Positions 37,426 to 47,019 of a stretch of 64,000 nt of DNA are shown here, piece by piece; the first letter of the stretch is position 1; every line of letters starts with the position of its first letter. The stretch spans positions 386,671-450,670 of the forward strand of contig NZ_LMXH01000002.1 in the NCBI RefSeq assembly GCF_001541095.1. Reading direction: 5' to 3'. The DNA is from Paenibacillus sp. FJAT-26967. GTDB taxonomy: Bacteria > Bacillota > Bacilli > Paenibacillales > NBRC-103111. The notes beneath the pieces are model-generated. The model saw only the letters and a program-made list of their open reading frames with translations, was not told where the DNA came from and searched no databases. Both the position numbers and the translations under genes were made by a program.

Positions 37426-38619
37426 TTGAAACGTTTTGCTCAAGCATCTTATGTCATGTATTTTCTGGCAGGCCTTGTTATTACGACAATCGGCTCTGTT
37501 CTCCCGCAAATTCTGACGCACTACGGCGTCTCCTACACAATGGGGGGACAATTAGTTTTTTGGGGGGCGATCGGATTCCTGATCGGAGTGCCCGTCTCAT
37601 CCTTCTTGCTCAGCCGCTTTAGCGAAAAACGGATATTAGCACTTGCCTGTGTGGTAATCGCACTGGCACAAGTAGGCATGTGGTCCTTGCCGCCTTTTCC
37701 CGCTCTAGTCGTGCTGAACTTCCTGAACTCTCTGGGCGCCGCTTCCGTGGAGATTGTCGTCGCTACATTAATGATGGAAGTGTTTGTCGGCCGTAGGGCG
37801 GTTGTAATGAGCTACCTGGAAGTTTCTTTCGGCTTGGGTGCCCTAATCATGCCCCTGCTCTCGAGCTTGCTGATTTCGGCGGGCGAGTGGCGGTTTGTTT
37901 TTCTGCTCACCGGAGTAACGGCTCTCCTTATGGCTGTTGTATGGAGTGTGATTGCATACTCCTTGTCCGATGTGGATCATGCAGCGCCTCAAGATGCAGC
38001 TAATGTGGCTCCGCCGGAGAATATGACGCCTCGGATCAAAGTGCTGCTGCTTACGCTGTTCGGATTTATGATTTTCGTATACTGCGGCATTGAAGGTACG
38101 ATGAATAATTTTCTATCGTCTATCTTCATCACCTACCTCGAAGCGGTTCCTGCGTATGCTTCACTCAGCATCGGTATTTTCTGGGCCGCCATGGTACTGG
38201 GCCGTCTTGTAACCGGATGGATTATCCGCAAAGTAACCTACAGCAAGTTCTTGTTCGTATCCTTGTCCGGAAGTTTTGTCGTGCTGGCTGCCTTCATTCT
38301 GCTGCGTAATATTTGGGCGGGGTATGCGCTGATTGTCCTGCTGGGTTTATTCCTGTCGGGTGTTTATTCCATCACGATGGTGTATGCGAATCATACTTTT
38401 CCTGGCATGGCGAGGCTCGTTACGAGTCTGATTACAGGGCTGGCCGGTTTAGGCGGAGCGGTATTGCCGGCCCTGATCGGGTATGTAATGGACGATTGGG
38501 GGACGCTTTCAGCGCTTTGGATGACATCGGGCTTTGCGGTTGTGTACTTATTAGGTTTAGTTATCGTAGGGGTCAGTTATAAGAAACTGGGAGGCGTAAA
38601 GACTTCAAATACCCCATAG
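37426..38619 (+). CDS. Major facilitator superfamily transporter
   Basis: About 397 residues. TTG 37426 is preferred because AGGAGTGAG lies 8 nt upstream; GTG 37414 is the in-frame alternative. Twelve hydrophobic segments are evident, with an MFS loop 2-3 motif (SRFSEKRILALACVV). It resembles FucP/sugar-type or YfkF-like MFS proteins. The substrate is unknown. A GGTP-like hairpin with ATGGGG arms at the stop codon serves as terminator. Confidence 0.85.
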   Translation: MKRFAQASYVMYFLAGLVITTIGSVLPQILTHYGVSYTMGGQLVFWGAIGFLIGVPVSSFLLSRFSEKRILALACVVIALAQVGMWSLPPFPALVVLNFLNSLGAASVEIVVATLMMEVFVGRRAVVMSYLEVSFGLGALIMPLLSSLLISAGEWRFVFLLTGVTALLMAVVWSVIAYSLSDVDHAAPQDAANVAPPENMTPRIKVLLLTLFGFMIFVYCGIEGTMNNFLSSIFITYLEAVPAYASLSIGIFWAAMVLGRLVTGWIIRKVTYSKFLFVSLSGSFVVLAAFILLRNIWAGYALIVLLGLFLSGVYSITMVYANHTFPGMARLVTSLITGLAGLGGAVLPALIGYVMDDWGTLSALWMTSGFAVVYLLGLVIVGVSYKKLGGVKTSNTP

Positions 38620-38665
38620 AATAAGGCATGGGGATTTTATATCTTCATGTCTTTTTCTATGGGGT
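38611..38665 (+). terminator. Hairpins at the MFS stop codon
   Basis: ACCCCATAGA (38611-38620) overlaps the stop and can pair either locally with ATGGGG (about 38629-38634, then ATTTTAT) or with TCTATGGGGT (38656-38665). The two structures are mutually exclusive. Confidence 0.55.
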
Positions 38666-38707
38666 GCCTGGGGCTTATTTTGGATTTATATCCGGCGAGC
38701 ATGAGGA

Positions 38708-39313
38708 TTAGATGAAAGGAAATTCCTCAATTCCGATAGAACTTTTATTGGTCACATCATAGCCTTCTTCAAGAAGATCAAGTTTGCCTGTGTGCGGATT
38801 CATCACGAGTCCGTGTACAGGGAGGTTTTTGGGCAGCAAAGGGTGATTCCGGATAATATTGACGCTTCCGATCACCGCTTCATCCACATGATCGAACCCG
38901 GTCAGCCAATTATCCAGTTTGATGCCGGAATTTTTGAGTGTATCGAGCACTTCGGGCTTCACGCCTCTTTCTTGTGCTTTGCGAAGCACATTCGAGGAGT
39001 TCAGACCTGTCATACCGCAATCGCGGTGCCCGATAACCAGGATTTCATCGGCGTCCAGCTCGTACACGGCGACAATAATGCTGCGCATAATACTGCCGAA
39101 CGGGTGGGAGACGAGTGCCCCGGCATTCTTAATGATTTTGGAGTCCCCATTGCGCAAATTCATCGCTTTCGGTAAAAGCTCTACAAGGCGGGTATCCATA
39201 CAAGTTAGGATAACCATCCGTTTATCGGGAAATTTGGTGGTTACAAATTTCTCGTACTGCTTTTCTTGTACAAATGATTCATTATACGTCATGATTTCAG
39301 ATACCAAACTCAT
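38708..39313 (-). CDS. Beta-class carbonic anhydrase
   Basis: 201 residues. The zinc site is complete: C38 and D40 in TCMDTR, H96 and C99 in GHRDCG. It interconverts CO2 and bicarbonate in the cytoplasm, supplying carboxylases. It is similar in length to the Bacillus YvdA/YtiB type. A monocistronic gene facing away from the MFS gene. Confidence 0.93.
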   Translation of the reverse strand: MSLVSEIMTYNESFVQEKQYEKFVTTKFPDKRMVILTCMDTRLVELLPKAMNLRNGDSKIIKNAGALVSHPFGSIMRSIIVAVYELDADEILVIGHRDCGMTGLNSSNVLRKAQERGVKPEVLDTLKNSGIKLDNWLTGFDHVDEAVIGSVNIIRNHPLLPKNLPVHGLVMNPHTGKLDLLEEGYDVTNKSSIGIEEFPFI

Positions 39314-39365
39314 TGTCCATCCTCCGATTCATCTCATCTTTAGTACATGGGTAATTCAGGCAGTT

Positions 39366-39689
39366 CTAGGCGCAGAAGCTGACCAGACGCATGGCTGCGT
39401 TATAGGTCTGCTGGCTGCTTTTCAGAATGAAGGAGCCGCGGCTGGGCTGATAGTCAACCGTCATTCTGTCTTCGAAAAACACTTCCTTGCGCGGGTCGTA
39501 CTGAACCGTGAACGCGTTGCTTTCAGCATCCACATCGTCAGGCGTACGTGTATTCTGCGCATGAAGAGCGGCAACTCCACTTAAAGCGCAACCGCAGCCT
39601 TCTACATCCCACACAAGTCTGATAATGGCATTAGGCGGGATACGCCGGTTGATCTCTTGGATCGCTGACTCGCTAAAATGAAGATACAT
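39366..39689 (-). CDS. HesB/IscA-like (Fe-S biosynthesis domain) protein
   Basis: 107 residues. The ATG at 39689 is chosen because AAGGAGGGAT lies 8 nt upstream on the minus strand; the longer frame starts 33 nt earlier without one. It begins MYLHFSESAIQEINRRI and contains WDVEGCGCALSGV and MTVDYQPSRGSFILKSS, as in the YneR/Fe-S_biosyn group. The CGC pair might bind iron or a cluster, but the classical third cysteine spacing of IscA is not present. Its exact role is unknown. Confidence 0.8.
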   Translation of the reverse strand: MYLHFSESAIQEINRRIPPNAIIRLVWDVEGCGCALSGVAALHAQNTRTPDDVDAESNAFTVQYDPRKEVFFEDRMTVDYQPSRGSFILKSSQQTYNAAMRLVSFCA

Positions 39690-39797
39690 ACGATGATCCC
39701 TCCTTTTCTGATTGTACCACAATCTGATGAATTTGATTATCCCGCGCCTAGAAAGTATGATTAAAAGAACTTATTAGTTACGAAAGGAGAATCCACC

Positions 39798-41318
39798 ATG
39801 AGCCAAACCGATTATCAGGGCAAACTGGATGAATTCCGTAAATACATACGTAAAATCAAACATTATGAAGAGGCAGTCGGCCTTATATACTGGGATTTAC
39901 GCACGGGGGCGCCTAAGAAAGGCATGAATGAGCGTTCCGAAGTGATTGGAGAACTCTCTACCGAGGCTTTCAAACTATCTGTTTCCGAAGAGATGGGCGA
40001 ATATCTCGATTACTTTACTGAACCGGACCACCAACAGCAATTGGATGAAACGAACCAGCGCATCGTCGGCGAAGCCAAGAAAGAATACGACCGCAGCAAG
40101 AAAATCCCGCCTGCGATGTACCAGGAATACGTGGTCTTGACTTCTCAAGCCGAAAGCAAGTGGGAAGAAGCGAAGGAAACGTCTGATTTTGCTATGTTCC
40201 AGCCTTACCTGGAGAAAATCGTCGATACAAATTTAAAATTTGTGGAGCTTTGGGGTTACGAAGGACACAAATACAACACGCTTCTGGATATGTACGAACC
40301 CGGCATGACGGTTGAGAAATTGGATGAAGTTTTCGGTGCTCTCCGTCAAGAAGTGGTTCCGCTTCTGGCAGAGATTCAAAAGGCGGAGAAGCCGGATCGT
40401 TCTTTCCTGCGCCAAAAATTTGATGCTGCTAAGCAGAAGCAGTTCAGCCTACTTATATTGAAGGAACTCGGATATGATTTCGAAGCAGGACGTCTGGATG
40501 AGACGGTTCATCCTTTCGCAACCGGACTCAATCCCGGCGATGTACGCATCACGACCCGTTATCTTCCGGAGGATGCGACGAGCGCTCTGTTCGGGACGAT
40601 CCATGAATGCGGTCACGCGCTGTATGAGCAGAATATTTCTCCGGATCTGATCGGGACGAATTTATGTACGGGAACTTCAATGGGGATTCACGAGTCGCAA
40701 TCCCGTTTCTGGGAGAACATGGTGGGGCGCAGCCGTGAGTTCTGGTCCCGCTATTACGGCGACTTGCAGCGTACGTTCCCGGGGCAGCTGGACGATGTGC
40801 CGGAGGACGCTTTCTACAGGGCGGTCAACCACACTGAGCCGTCTCTGGTACGAATCGAAGCGGATGAATTGACCTATAACCTGCATATCATGATTCGGTA
40901 TGAAATTGAAAAAGGCCTGTTCAGCGGAGAATTTAGTGTGGCTGATCTGCCGCAAGTCTGGAATGCCAAGTATCGTGAATACTTGGGAGTAGAGCCGGAC
41001 AATGACGCAGAAGGCGTCCTGCAGGATGTTCACTGGGCCGGAGGTTCGTTCGGTTACTTCCCATCCTATGCTCTTGGCAATATGTATGCGGCGCAATTCG
41101 CACATACGCTTCGCCAAGAAATTCCTCAATTCGATGAGCTTCTGGCAAAAGGGGATTTCGCCCCCATCAAGGAGTTCTTATCCGAGCATATTTATAAATA
41201 CGGCAAATCTCAGACACCAAACGAAATTATCCGCCGTGTGACCGGTGAGGATCTGAACCCGCAGTATTTGGTCGATTATTTGAAGGATAAGTACAAACCG
41301 TTATACGGTTTGAGCTGA
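39798..41318 (+). CDS. M32 family metallocarboxypeptidase
   Basis: 506 residues, ATG 39798 after AAAGGAGAAT. It has the HExxH zinc motif HECGHALYE (about residues 268-276), GTSMGIHESQSRFWENMVGR with the third ligand Glu, and family stretches such as RTGAPKKGMNERSE. It matches the Taq-type thermostable carboxypeptidase 1 (M32), about 500 residues. It removes C-terminal residues from peptides in the cytoplasm. A strong terminator follows at 41394. Confidence 0.95.
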   Translation: MSQTDYQGKLDEFRKYIRKIKHYEEAVGLIYWDLRTGAPKKGMNERSEVIGELSTEAFKLSVSEEMGEYLDYFTEPDHQQQLDETNQRIVGEAKKEYDRSKKIPPAMYQEYVVLTSQAESKWEEAKETSDFAMFQPYLEKIVDTNLKFVELWGYEGHKYNTLLDMYEPGMTVEKLDEVFGALRQEVVPLLAEIQKAEKPDRSFLRQKFDAAKQKQFSLLILKELGYDFEAGRLDETVHPFATGLNPGDVRITTRYLPEDATSALFGTIHECGHALYEQNISPDLIGTNLCTGTSMGIHESQSRFWENMVGRSREFWSRYYGDLQRTFPGQLDDVPEDAFYRAVNHTEPSLVRIEADELTYNLHIMIRYEIEKGLFSGEFSVADLPQVWNAKYREYLGVEPDNDAEGVLQDVHWAGGSFGYFPSYALGNMYAAQFAHTLRQEIPQFDELLAKGDFAPIKEFLSEHIYKYGKSQTPNEIIRRVTGEDLNPQYLVDYLKDKYKPLYGLS

Positions 41319-41393
41319 ACGGGTTGAAGCGTGCCCCTAGTGAGTCAGGCCATATGAATAGTGATGGATTCCAGATCGAATGAGTATCTTCCG

Positions 41394-41447
41394 AATCCCT
41401 GCTTAACCAGACCTTGTACGGTTCGGGTTAAGCAGGGATTTTTTTGT
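41394..41447 (+). terminator. Terminator after the carboxypeptidase
   Basis: AATCCCTGCTTAACC (41394-41408) and GGTTAAGCAGGGATT (41426-41440), 15 bp perfect, with seven T after it. Confidence 0.9.
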
Positions 41448-41487
41448 TTTCAGGTGGAGAGCGGCAGTCTAGGGTCCGATTTTTGAG

Positions 41488-41513
41488 AAACACTCCTGAG
41501 GGTGTTTTTTTAT
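41488..41513 (+). terminator. Second hairpin with T-run
   Basis: AAACACTC and GGGTGTTT around CTGA, then TTTTTT. It lies 80 nt before the substrate-binding protein gene. A thiamine riboswitch was considered because of the neighbouring NMT1-like transporter, but the required conserved elements are not there. Confidence 0.55.
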
Positions 41514-41594
41514 TGGAGGAGTCGTCGTTCTTTAACCAACTATTCCGCACTCGCATATGCTGACAATAAGTAGGAATGAAATGGAGGAGACGCC

Positions 41595-42602
41595 ATGAAA
41601 CGAAGATCTATCGTCTTCCTCCTGCTGTCGGTGTTGCTGTTGGCGGGATTGACTCTGCCGGGCTGCTCGAAACAGGAAGAAGTCAGCAAAATCCGGATCG
41701 GTGAAGTTACGCGTTCCATCTTCTATGCGCCACAGTATGTCGCGCTTTCTCAAGGTTTTTTTAAGGACGAGGGACTGGAAATCGAATTGATAACAACGGC
41801 CGGGGGAGACAAAACGATGACCGCGCTCCTGTCAGGCGGTATTGATGTAGGTCTTGTCGGTTCCGAAACATCCATTTACGTGTATCAGCAGGGAAGTGAC
41901 GATCCCGTCGTTAATTTTGCGCAGATGACCCAGACAGACGGAACTTTCCTCGTATCGCGTGGGCCGAATCCTGATTTTAAATGGGAATTGCTGAAGGGCA
42001 GCACCTTCCTTGGTCAGCGAAAAGGCGGAATGCCGCAAATGGCAGGAGAGTTTACACTGCGTAAGAATGGAATCGACCCTCATCGAGATTTGAATCTGAT
42101 CCAGAACATTGATTTCGCTAATATCGCTTCCGCCTTCTCATCCGGTACGGGTGAATATGTACAGCTCTTTGAACCGCAAGCATCTGTTTTTGAAAAAGAA
42201 GGCAGGGGCCGCGTATTGGCATCTTTCGGAGTGGAGAGCGGGAAACTGCCCTATACCGTGTTTATGGCAAAGCAAAGCTTCATAAAGCAGAACCCTAACG
42301 CGGTGCAGAAGTTCACGAACGCCGTTCAGCGTGCCCAGTCATGGGTGGATCAGAAAAGCGTCAACGAGATTGCCAGTGCAGTCCTTCCGTATTTTGAAGA
42401 TACAGATATCGAGATTGTGAGAAGTGTGGTGAAGCGCTACAAAGAGCAGGGCTCATTCGCCACGGATCCTGTTATTGATGAGCAGGAATGGAACAATCTG
42501 CAGGATATCATGACCCAGGCGGGTGAATTGAAGCAGAAAGCGCAGTGGAGCAAGCTGGTGGATAATACGTTTGCCGAGAAAGCGAAAAGTACGGTGAAAT
42601 AA
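41595..42602 (+). CDS. ABC importer substrate-binding lipoprotein (SsuA/NMT1 type)
   Basis: 335 residues with a lipoprotein signal (lipobox LPGC at about residues 21-24), so anchored outside the membrane. The fold is SsuA/THI5-like: IGEVTRSIFYAPQYVALSQG, LLSGGIDVGLVGSETSIYVY. The family carries sulphonates, pyrimidine precursors or similar anions; the sequence alone does not show which. It starts a three-gene operon with an ATPase and a permease. Confidence 0.9.
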   Translation: MKRRSIVFLLLSVLLLAGLTLPGCSKQEEVSKIRIGEVTRSIFYAPQYVALSQGFFKDEGLEIELITTAGGDKTMTALLSGGIDVGLVGSETSIYVYQQGSDDPVVNFAQMTQTDGTFLVSRGPNPDFKWELLKGSTFLGQRKGGMPQMAGEFTLRKNGIDPHRDLNLIQNIDFANIASAFSSGTGEYVQLFEPQASVFEKEGRGRVLASFGVESGKLPYTVFMAKQSFIKQNPNAVQKFTNAVQRAQSWVDQKSVNEIASAVLPYFEDTDIEIVRSVVKRYKEQGSFATDPVIDEQEWNNLQDIMTQAGELKQKAQWSKLVDNTFAEKAKSTVK

Positions 42603-42728
42603 TGGCGGATACAGTCCTTCAGTTTGTACAGAGGACGAATAGGCCCAAGGACTGACAGGGTTTTCTGTAAAGGCAGGAAATCCCTGTTTCTGTTCTGCAG
42701 GATGCTTTGCCGCAAAGGAGGAACGAAC

Positions 42729-43514
42729 ATGGAGGCTACGGTACAGATCGGCGGAATGTCCCACGTGTATGTGTCCGATGATCAGGCGAATATGGCGCTC
42801 GAGGATGTTCAATTGACGGTTCATCCAGGTGAATTCGTGAGTCTGCTCGGTCCGAGCGGCTGCGGCAAAACCACCTTGCTGTCCATTATCGCCGGCCTTA
42901 TTCAACCGACTCAAGGAGAGGTGCGGATCAACGGAAAATCCATTACTTCTCCGACACCGGAGGTCGGCTATATGCTGCAGCAGGACTACTTGTTCCCGTG
43001 GCGGACCATTTATGATAACAGCATCATCGGTCTTCAGCTTCTGGGCCGCCTTAACATGGAGACGGAGGCGTATGTGGCTCATCTGCTGGAAGAGATGGGG
43101 TTATCCCGGTACCGGACGTACCGGCCATCCCAGCTGTCTGGAGGAATGAGGCAGCGTGTCGCCTTGGTCCGCACGCTTGCTACAGAGCCGGAACTTCTGC
43201 TGCTGGACGAACCCTTCTCCGCTCTTGACTACCAGACCAAGCTGCAGCTGGAAGATCTCGTCATACAGACGCTCCGTGATCGCGACAAAACCGCGATTCT
43301 CGTAACCCACGATATTACGGAAGCTATCGCGATGAGTGACCGGATTATTCTGCTGGAGCCCAGGCCGGGGCGTATCCGGCGGGAAATAGTAATTCCGGAA
43401 GAAATCCGGCGGACTCTGCCGCTCCAGGCGAGGGAAATGCCGGGATTCCACGAATTGTTCCACGATATCTGGCGTGAGTTCGAGCTAATGGGCGGCAAGG
43501 GGGAAGACGCATGA
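42729..43514 (+). CDS. ABC importer ATPase
   Basis: 261 residues from ATG 42729, after AAAGGAGG; the frame is open upstream, but without a start signal. It has Walker A GPSGCGKTT, Q-loop QQDYLFPW, signature LSGGMRQRVALVRTLA and Walker B LLLLDEPFSALD. It is of the TauB/SsuB type and fits the neighbouring SsuA-like lipoprotein. It overlaps the permease gene by 4 nt. Confidence 0.93.
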   Translation: MEATVQIGGMSHVYVSDDQANMALEDVQLTVHPGEFVSLLGPSGCGKTTLLSIIAGLIQPTQGEVRINGKSITSPTPEVGYMLQQDYLFPWRTIYDNSIIGLQLLGRLNMETEAYVAHLLEEMGLSRYRTYRPSQLSGGMRQRVALVRTLATEPELLLLDEPFSALDYQTKLQLEDLVIQTLRDRDKTAILVTHDITEAIAMSDRIILLEPRPGRIRREIVIPEEIRRTLPLQAREMPGFHELFHDIWREFELMGGKGEDA

Positions 43515-44362
43515 AGATGAGAGATGCGGGCTTGCAGGATCTGGCGGAGAATGCCGCGGGCGGGAATAACCTGCCGGAGAGGATTCATACGGCCTATTTG
43601 GTACGCAAGCGCAAAGTGGCGGCGAATGTCCGATTGACGCAGTTGATTATTTTGATTGCAAGCCTAGGACTATGGGAAGTTGCTGGACGAATGAAATGGA
43701 TTGATGTTCTGCTGTTCAGTTATCCGAGTAAGGTGTTTTTGCTGCTTGGCACGAAAATCGCGGATGGTTCTATTTTTCCTCACACGGGATACACGGTAGT
43801 CGAAACGGTAGTCGGGTTTATTCTAGGCACCCTGTTCGGTACGGCTCTGGCCATGCTTCTCTGGTGGTCGCCTTTTCTGTCACGTGTCCTCGATCCCTAC
43901 ATTGTGGTGCTGAACTCAATGCCCAAAGTGGCTTTGGGACCCCTGTTTATCGTTGGCTTCGGTCCGGGCATCCTGTCCATTGTCGCTACAACGCTGTCTG
44001 TAACGGTCATCATTACGACCCTTGTCGTATATGGAAGTTTCCGTGAGGTTGATGATAACTATATTAAAGTTGTGCGGATCTTCGGAGGAACTCGGAGCGA
44101 GGTATTTCGTCATGTCATCTTGCCGGCATCTTTTCCTACAATAGTGGCTACTTTAAAAGCGAATGTCGGGCTTGCCTGGGTAGGCGTTATTGTCGGTGAG
44201 TTTCTTGTTTCCAAAATGGGGCTGGGATACTTGATTGTATACGGCTTCCAGGTGTTCAACTTCACGCTGGTGATTGCAAGCCTTGTAGTTATTGCTCTGG
44301 TGGCTACGGTAATGTACCAGGCTGTCGTTTATTTGGAGAACAAGCTGATTTCCCGGAGATAA
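43511..44362 (+). CDS. ABC importer permease
   Basis: 283 residues with about six membrane segments and the EAA-like loop GGTRSEVFRHVILPASFPTI. The 40-residue polar N-terminus precedes the first helix. It pairs with the ATPase of this operon. Terminated at 44428-44458. Confidence 0.92.
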   Translation: MKMRDAGLQDLAENAAGGNNLPERIHTAYLVRKRKVAANVRLTQLIILIASLGLWEVAGRMKWIDVLLFSYPSKVFLLLGTKIADGSIFPHTGYTVVETVVGFILGTLFGTALAMLLWWSPFLSRVLDPYIVVLNSMPKVALGPLFIVGFGPGILSIVATTLSVTVIITTLVVYGSFREVDDNYIKVVRIFGGTRSEVFRHVILPASFPTIVATLKANVGLAWVGVIVGEFLVSKMGLGYLIVYGFQVFNFTLVIASLVVIALVATVMYQAVVYLENKLISRR

Positions 44363-44427
44363 AGTGCGGTTATGACATCCAGAAAGCGTGGCAGTGTGGA
44401 TGTATTCCGGAAACTCAGATCTAATTA

Positions 44428-44458
44428 GATAAGGGCCTGCCTCCGGCAGGCCCTTATC
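44428..44458. terminator. Bidirectional terminator
   Basis: GATAAGGGCCTGCC and GGCAGGCCCTTATC around TCC form a near-perfect stem of about 14 bp between convergent genes. Confidence 0.85.
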
Positions 44459-44563
44459 CTGGGAATGGATAGTGAATCAGGGTTCGGATCAACCTAGGAG
44501 TGGAAATGCCGGAATACATAGCATCATTTTCTTCTTGGTAATTACAACCTTTATGCCAAGTGA

Positions 44564-45808
44564 TTATTTCAGGAAGTCGGCCAGCTGGTTGTAGGACAAG
44601 TAAATCAGCCAGGCGGTTGCAAGTATGGCGAGCATATTCGTCACCAGACTGTTCTTATGTGAGCCGATGACCTTCCTGTTGTTCCCGAGAAGAAGCAGGA
44701 CAATAGCGATTAACGGCGCACCCAGTACTGTGGTAGCTTGAGCAACCACGATTAGTTGGATCGGATTGGCTTTGAGGACAACGGCTACAACTGTACTGAG
44801 TATGAGCAGCAGGGAGCCGAGCACTTTCACGCTGCGGTCATTCAGCGTCCGGCCCCAGCCGAACCCGTCTGAGAGCATCATGCCGCCCAGGACGGCATTG
44901 GCTACGAAGGATGAGAATGAAGCGGCAAAGAGTCCGAGCAGGAACAGCCATTTGGCGAATGGTCCGAGAAGCGGCTCGAGCTGCACAGCCATATCGACCG
45001 CGCTGTCTACGGTGATGCCTTTGGGCGCAAGAACCGCGGCGGACGTGATCATGATAATGAGGCTCAGCAAGCAGAGAATGGTAATACCGATCAGTGCGCT
45101 TGCATTGCTCTTGCGCAGATCAGGCAGCTTCCAGCCTTTTCCTTGCACCATGTATGCTTGGCCTGCTGCTCCGGCGATACTGAAGCTGGTAGCAGAGATA
45201 GCGACGACCAGTCCCCATATCTTAGGTGTGGAAGGAACCAGACCGGACGCCAGGGCTCCCAGGTCGGGCGTGATTTTGAATAAATTGCCGACGAATGCAA
45301 CGATCATAAGAATGACCATCAGCATCATAATTTTCTCAAGCATTTGATAAAAGTTATTTGAAGTCCATAAGAAAACCAGCGTAATGACAAGGAAAATGAC
45401 GGCCCACAGCGCAATGCCTCCGCCAAACATGGCATCGAACGCTAACCCGACGCCTATATTGTTCCCTGTCTGAAAGCCGCCGGTGATGAGGAAGACGCAT
45501 ACGCCGATCAAGACCGCCAGCCAGCGTCCGTAATGCCGGGAAACCAGAGAAAGCAGGGATTCGGTGTTCAGTACTCCGATTTTGCCTGCTATGACAGTGT
45601 AGGCGGACATGAAAATAGCTGCCGCCACCAGCGCCCATACAATCGTGTACTCCATCAGTGCGCCAGATTTACTGCTGACGGTGATACTTCCTGGACCGAT
45701 GACAGTAGCTGCTGTGATAAAGCCTGGGCCAAGCAGGGCCAGGAATTGTTTCCAACCGCTCGTTTTTTGTAAACTCGCATCATTTGTAAACGTTTTCAAG
45801 TTACTCAT
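44564..45808 (-). CDS. Nramp-family transporter, atypical
   Basis: 414 residues with about eleven membrane segments. It starts at 45808 after GGGAGGT on the minus strand. The overall pattern is Nramp (GPGFITAATVIGPGSITVSS; later helix ISATSFSIAGAAGQAYM). The canonical metal-binding residues differ: DPGN in helix 1 reads GPGS (residues 38-41) and the MPH of helix 6 is replaced by a small-residue IAG/GAA stretch (about 211-216). It therefore may not carry Mn or Fe; Mg-type NRMT relatives show comparable departures. The ion is unknown. Confidence 0.85.
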   Translation of the reverse strand: MSNLKTFTNDASLQKTSGWKQFLALLGPGFITAATVIGPGSITVSSKSGALMEYTIVWALVAAAIFMSAYTVIAGKIGVLNTESLLSLVSRHYGRWLAVLIGVCVFLITGGFQTGNNIGVGLAFDAMFGGGIALWAVIFLVITLVFLWTSNNFYQMLEKIMMLMVILMIVAFVGNLFKITPDLGALASGLVPSTPKIWGLVVAISATSFSIAGAAGQAYMVQGKGWKLPDLRKSNASALIGITILCLLSLIIMITSAAVLAPKGITVDSAVDMAVQLEPLLGPFAKWLFLLGLFAASFSSFVANAVLGGMMLSDGFGWGRTLNDRSVKVLGSLLLILSTVVAVVLKANPIQLIVVAQATTVLGAPLIAIVLLLLGNNRKVIGSHKNSLVTNMLAILATAWLIYLSYNQLADFLK

Positions 45809-46032
45809 TGATGTTTACCTCCCTGTTCACAACTTATAAAGTCATCACGTGCTTGAAACGACTATATCAAAAAGAATTCGAGGTTAAAAGTCTTTAAGTT
45901 GTCACGAATTAGTCCGAAAGAGACTGAAATCGGCACCGGGTAACAGGATGGCGCCAAAAGGAGTACTTGAACCCAACAGTCAAAAATGGAATAATCAATA
46001 AAGGAAAAATCCACTATACGGAGTTAAAATTC

Positions 46033-47019
46033 ATGAATATTCCTTTTATTGGCATACGTGTACTTAAAACGGCCTTAGCCGTAATTGTCTCCATTCTGAT
46101 AGCCGGGTGGATTGGCCTAAGCAGCCCGAATTCCGCCGGGCTTCTTGCTATTCTGGGTGTGCAAGTCACCAAGCGGAGAGGGATCAAGAACGCTTTTCAG
46201 CGCATTGCCGCTTCGATTCTCGCTGTTTTATTTGCGTCCATTCTATTCTCCTTACTCGGTTTTAGCGTGTGGGTGCTCAGCTTGTTCGTACTTCTTGCCT
46301 TTCCGGTTCTGCACCGGATGAAACTGAGCGATGGCGCAGTCACTGCTTCCGTCACGATGTTTCATATTTACAATGCACAAATGGTCAGTGCGGATCTGAT
46401 CTTGAATGAAGTGATGCTGCTCATAATCGGGTTAGGCAGCGCCACGCTGATCAATATCGCGTATATGCCGAAGCCGGATAAGATGATGATGGATCACCGC
46501 AGCAAGGTTGAGGGGCTTTTCTCTGTAATCTTCCTGCATATTGCGGAACATCTGAGGGACACCCATGCTATCTGGGACGGCAAAGAGCTGCTTGAATTGA
46601 ACGGAGTCCTGAAGGCAGGGACAGAGACAGCCGAGCGGTCTCTTGAAAATGCACTGCTGTTCGGTACGGAGGCTTACGCCGATATGCAGCTTTACTTCTA
46701 CATGCGGAGCGAACAGTTTGAATCCATAGAGCGTATGGTTGGGCTTGTCTCACAGGTCAGCCAGGAGCTGCCGATCGGCGAAAGTCTGGCGGGTATTTTC
46801 GAAGAACTCAGCATGGATTGTAAGGTGGACTATTATACGGGCCGCTGTGAGAAGAAACTGCATGTGCTTGAAAAAGAGTTCAAAACACAGCCGCTGCCGC
46901 GCACTCCTGCGGAGTTCGAGGTTAGGGCTGCGCTGCTGCATCTGACCCGGGAACTTCATCAATATCTTATTACGGCCAAAAAGCAAAAAAAACAGAAGCC
47001 TGCGGCCGCACGCTCCTAA
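46033..47019 (+). CDS. Aromatic acid exporter family (FUSC/ArAE-like) membrane protein
   Basis: 328 residues. ATG 46033 is chosen because the protein then begins MNIPFIGIRVLKTALAVIVS, as in YqjA-type relatives; a TTG at 45967 has a site only 3 nt away. Several N-terminal membrane segments (residues about 10-150) precede a cytoplasmic helical half. The family may export aromatic acids; the substrate is not shown. A 1.2-kb gene-poor stretch follows. Confidence 0.82.
   Translation: MNIPFIGIRVLKTALAVIVSILIAGWIGLSSPNSAGLLAILGVQVTKRRGIKNAFQRIAASILAVLFASILFSLLGFSVWVLSLFVLLAFPVLHRMKLSDGAVTASVTMFHIYNAQMVSADLILNEVMLLIIGLGSATLINIAYMPKPDKMMMDHRSKVEGLFSVIFLHIAEHLRDTHAIWDGKELLELNGVLKAGTETAERSLENALLFGTEAYADMQLYFYMRSEQFESIERMVGLVSQVSQELPIGESLAGIFEELSMDCKVDYYTGRCEKKLHVLEKEFKTQPLPRTPAEFEVRAALLHLTRELHQYLITAKKQKKQKPAAARS

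Noticed and set aside
41488-41594. Thiamine (TPP) riboswitch before the NMT1-like transporter
   Set aside because: The hairpin there is a simple terminator; the conserved TPP-box sequences are absent.
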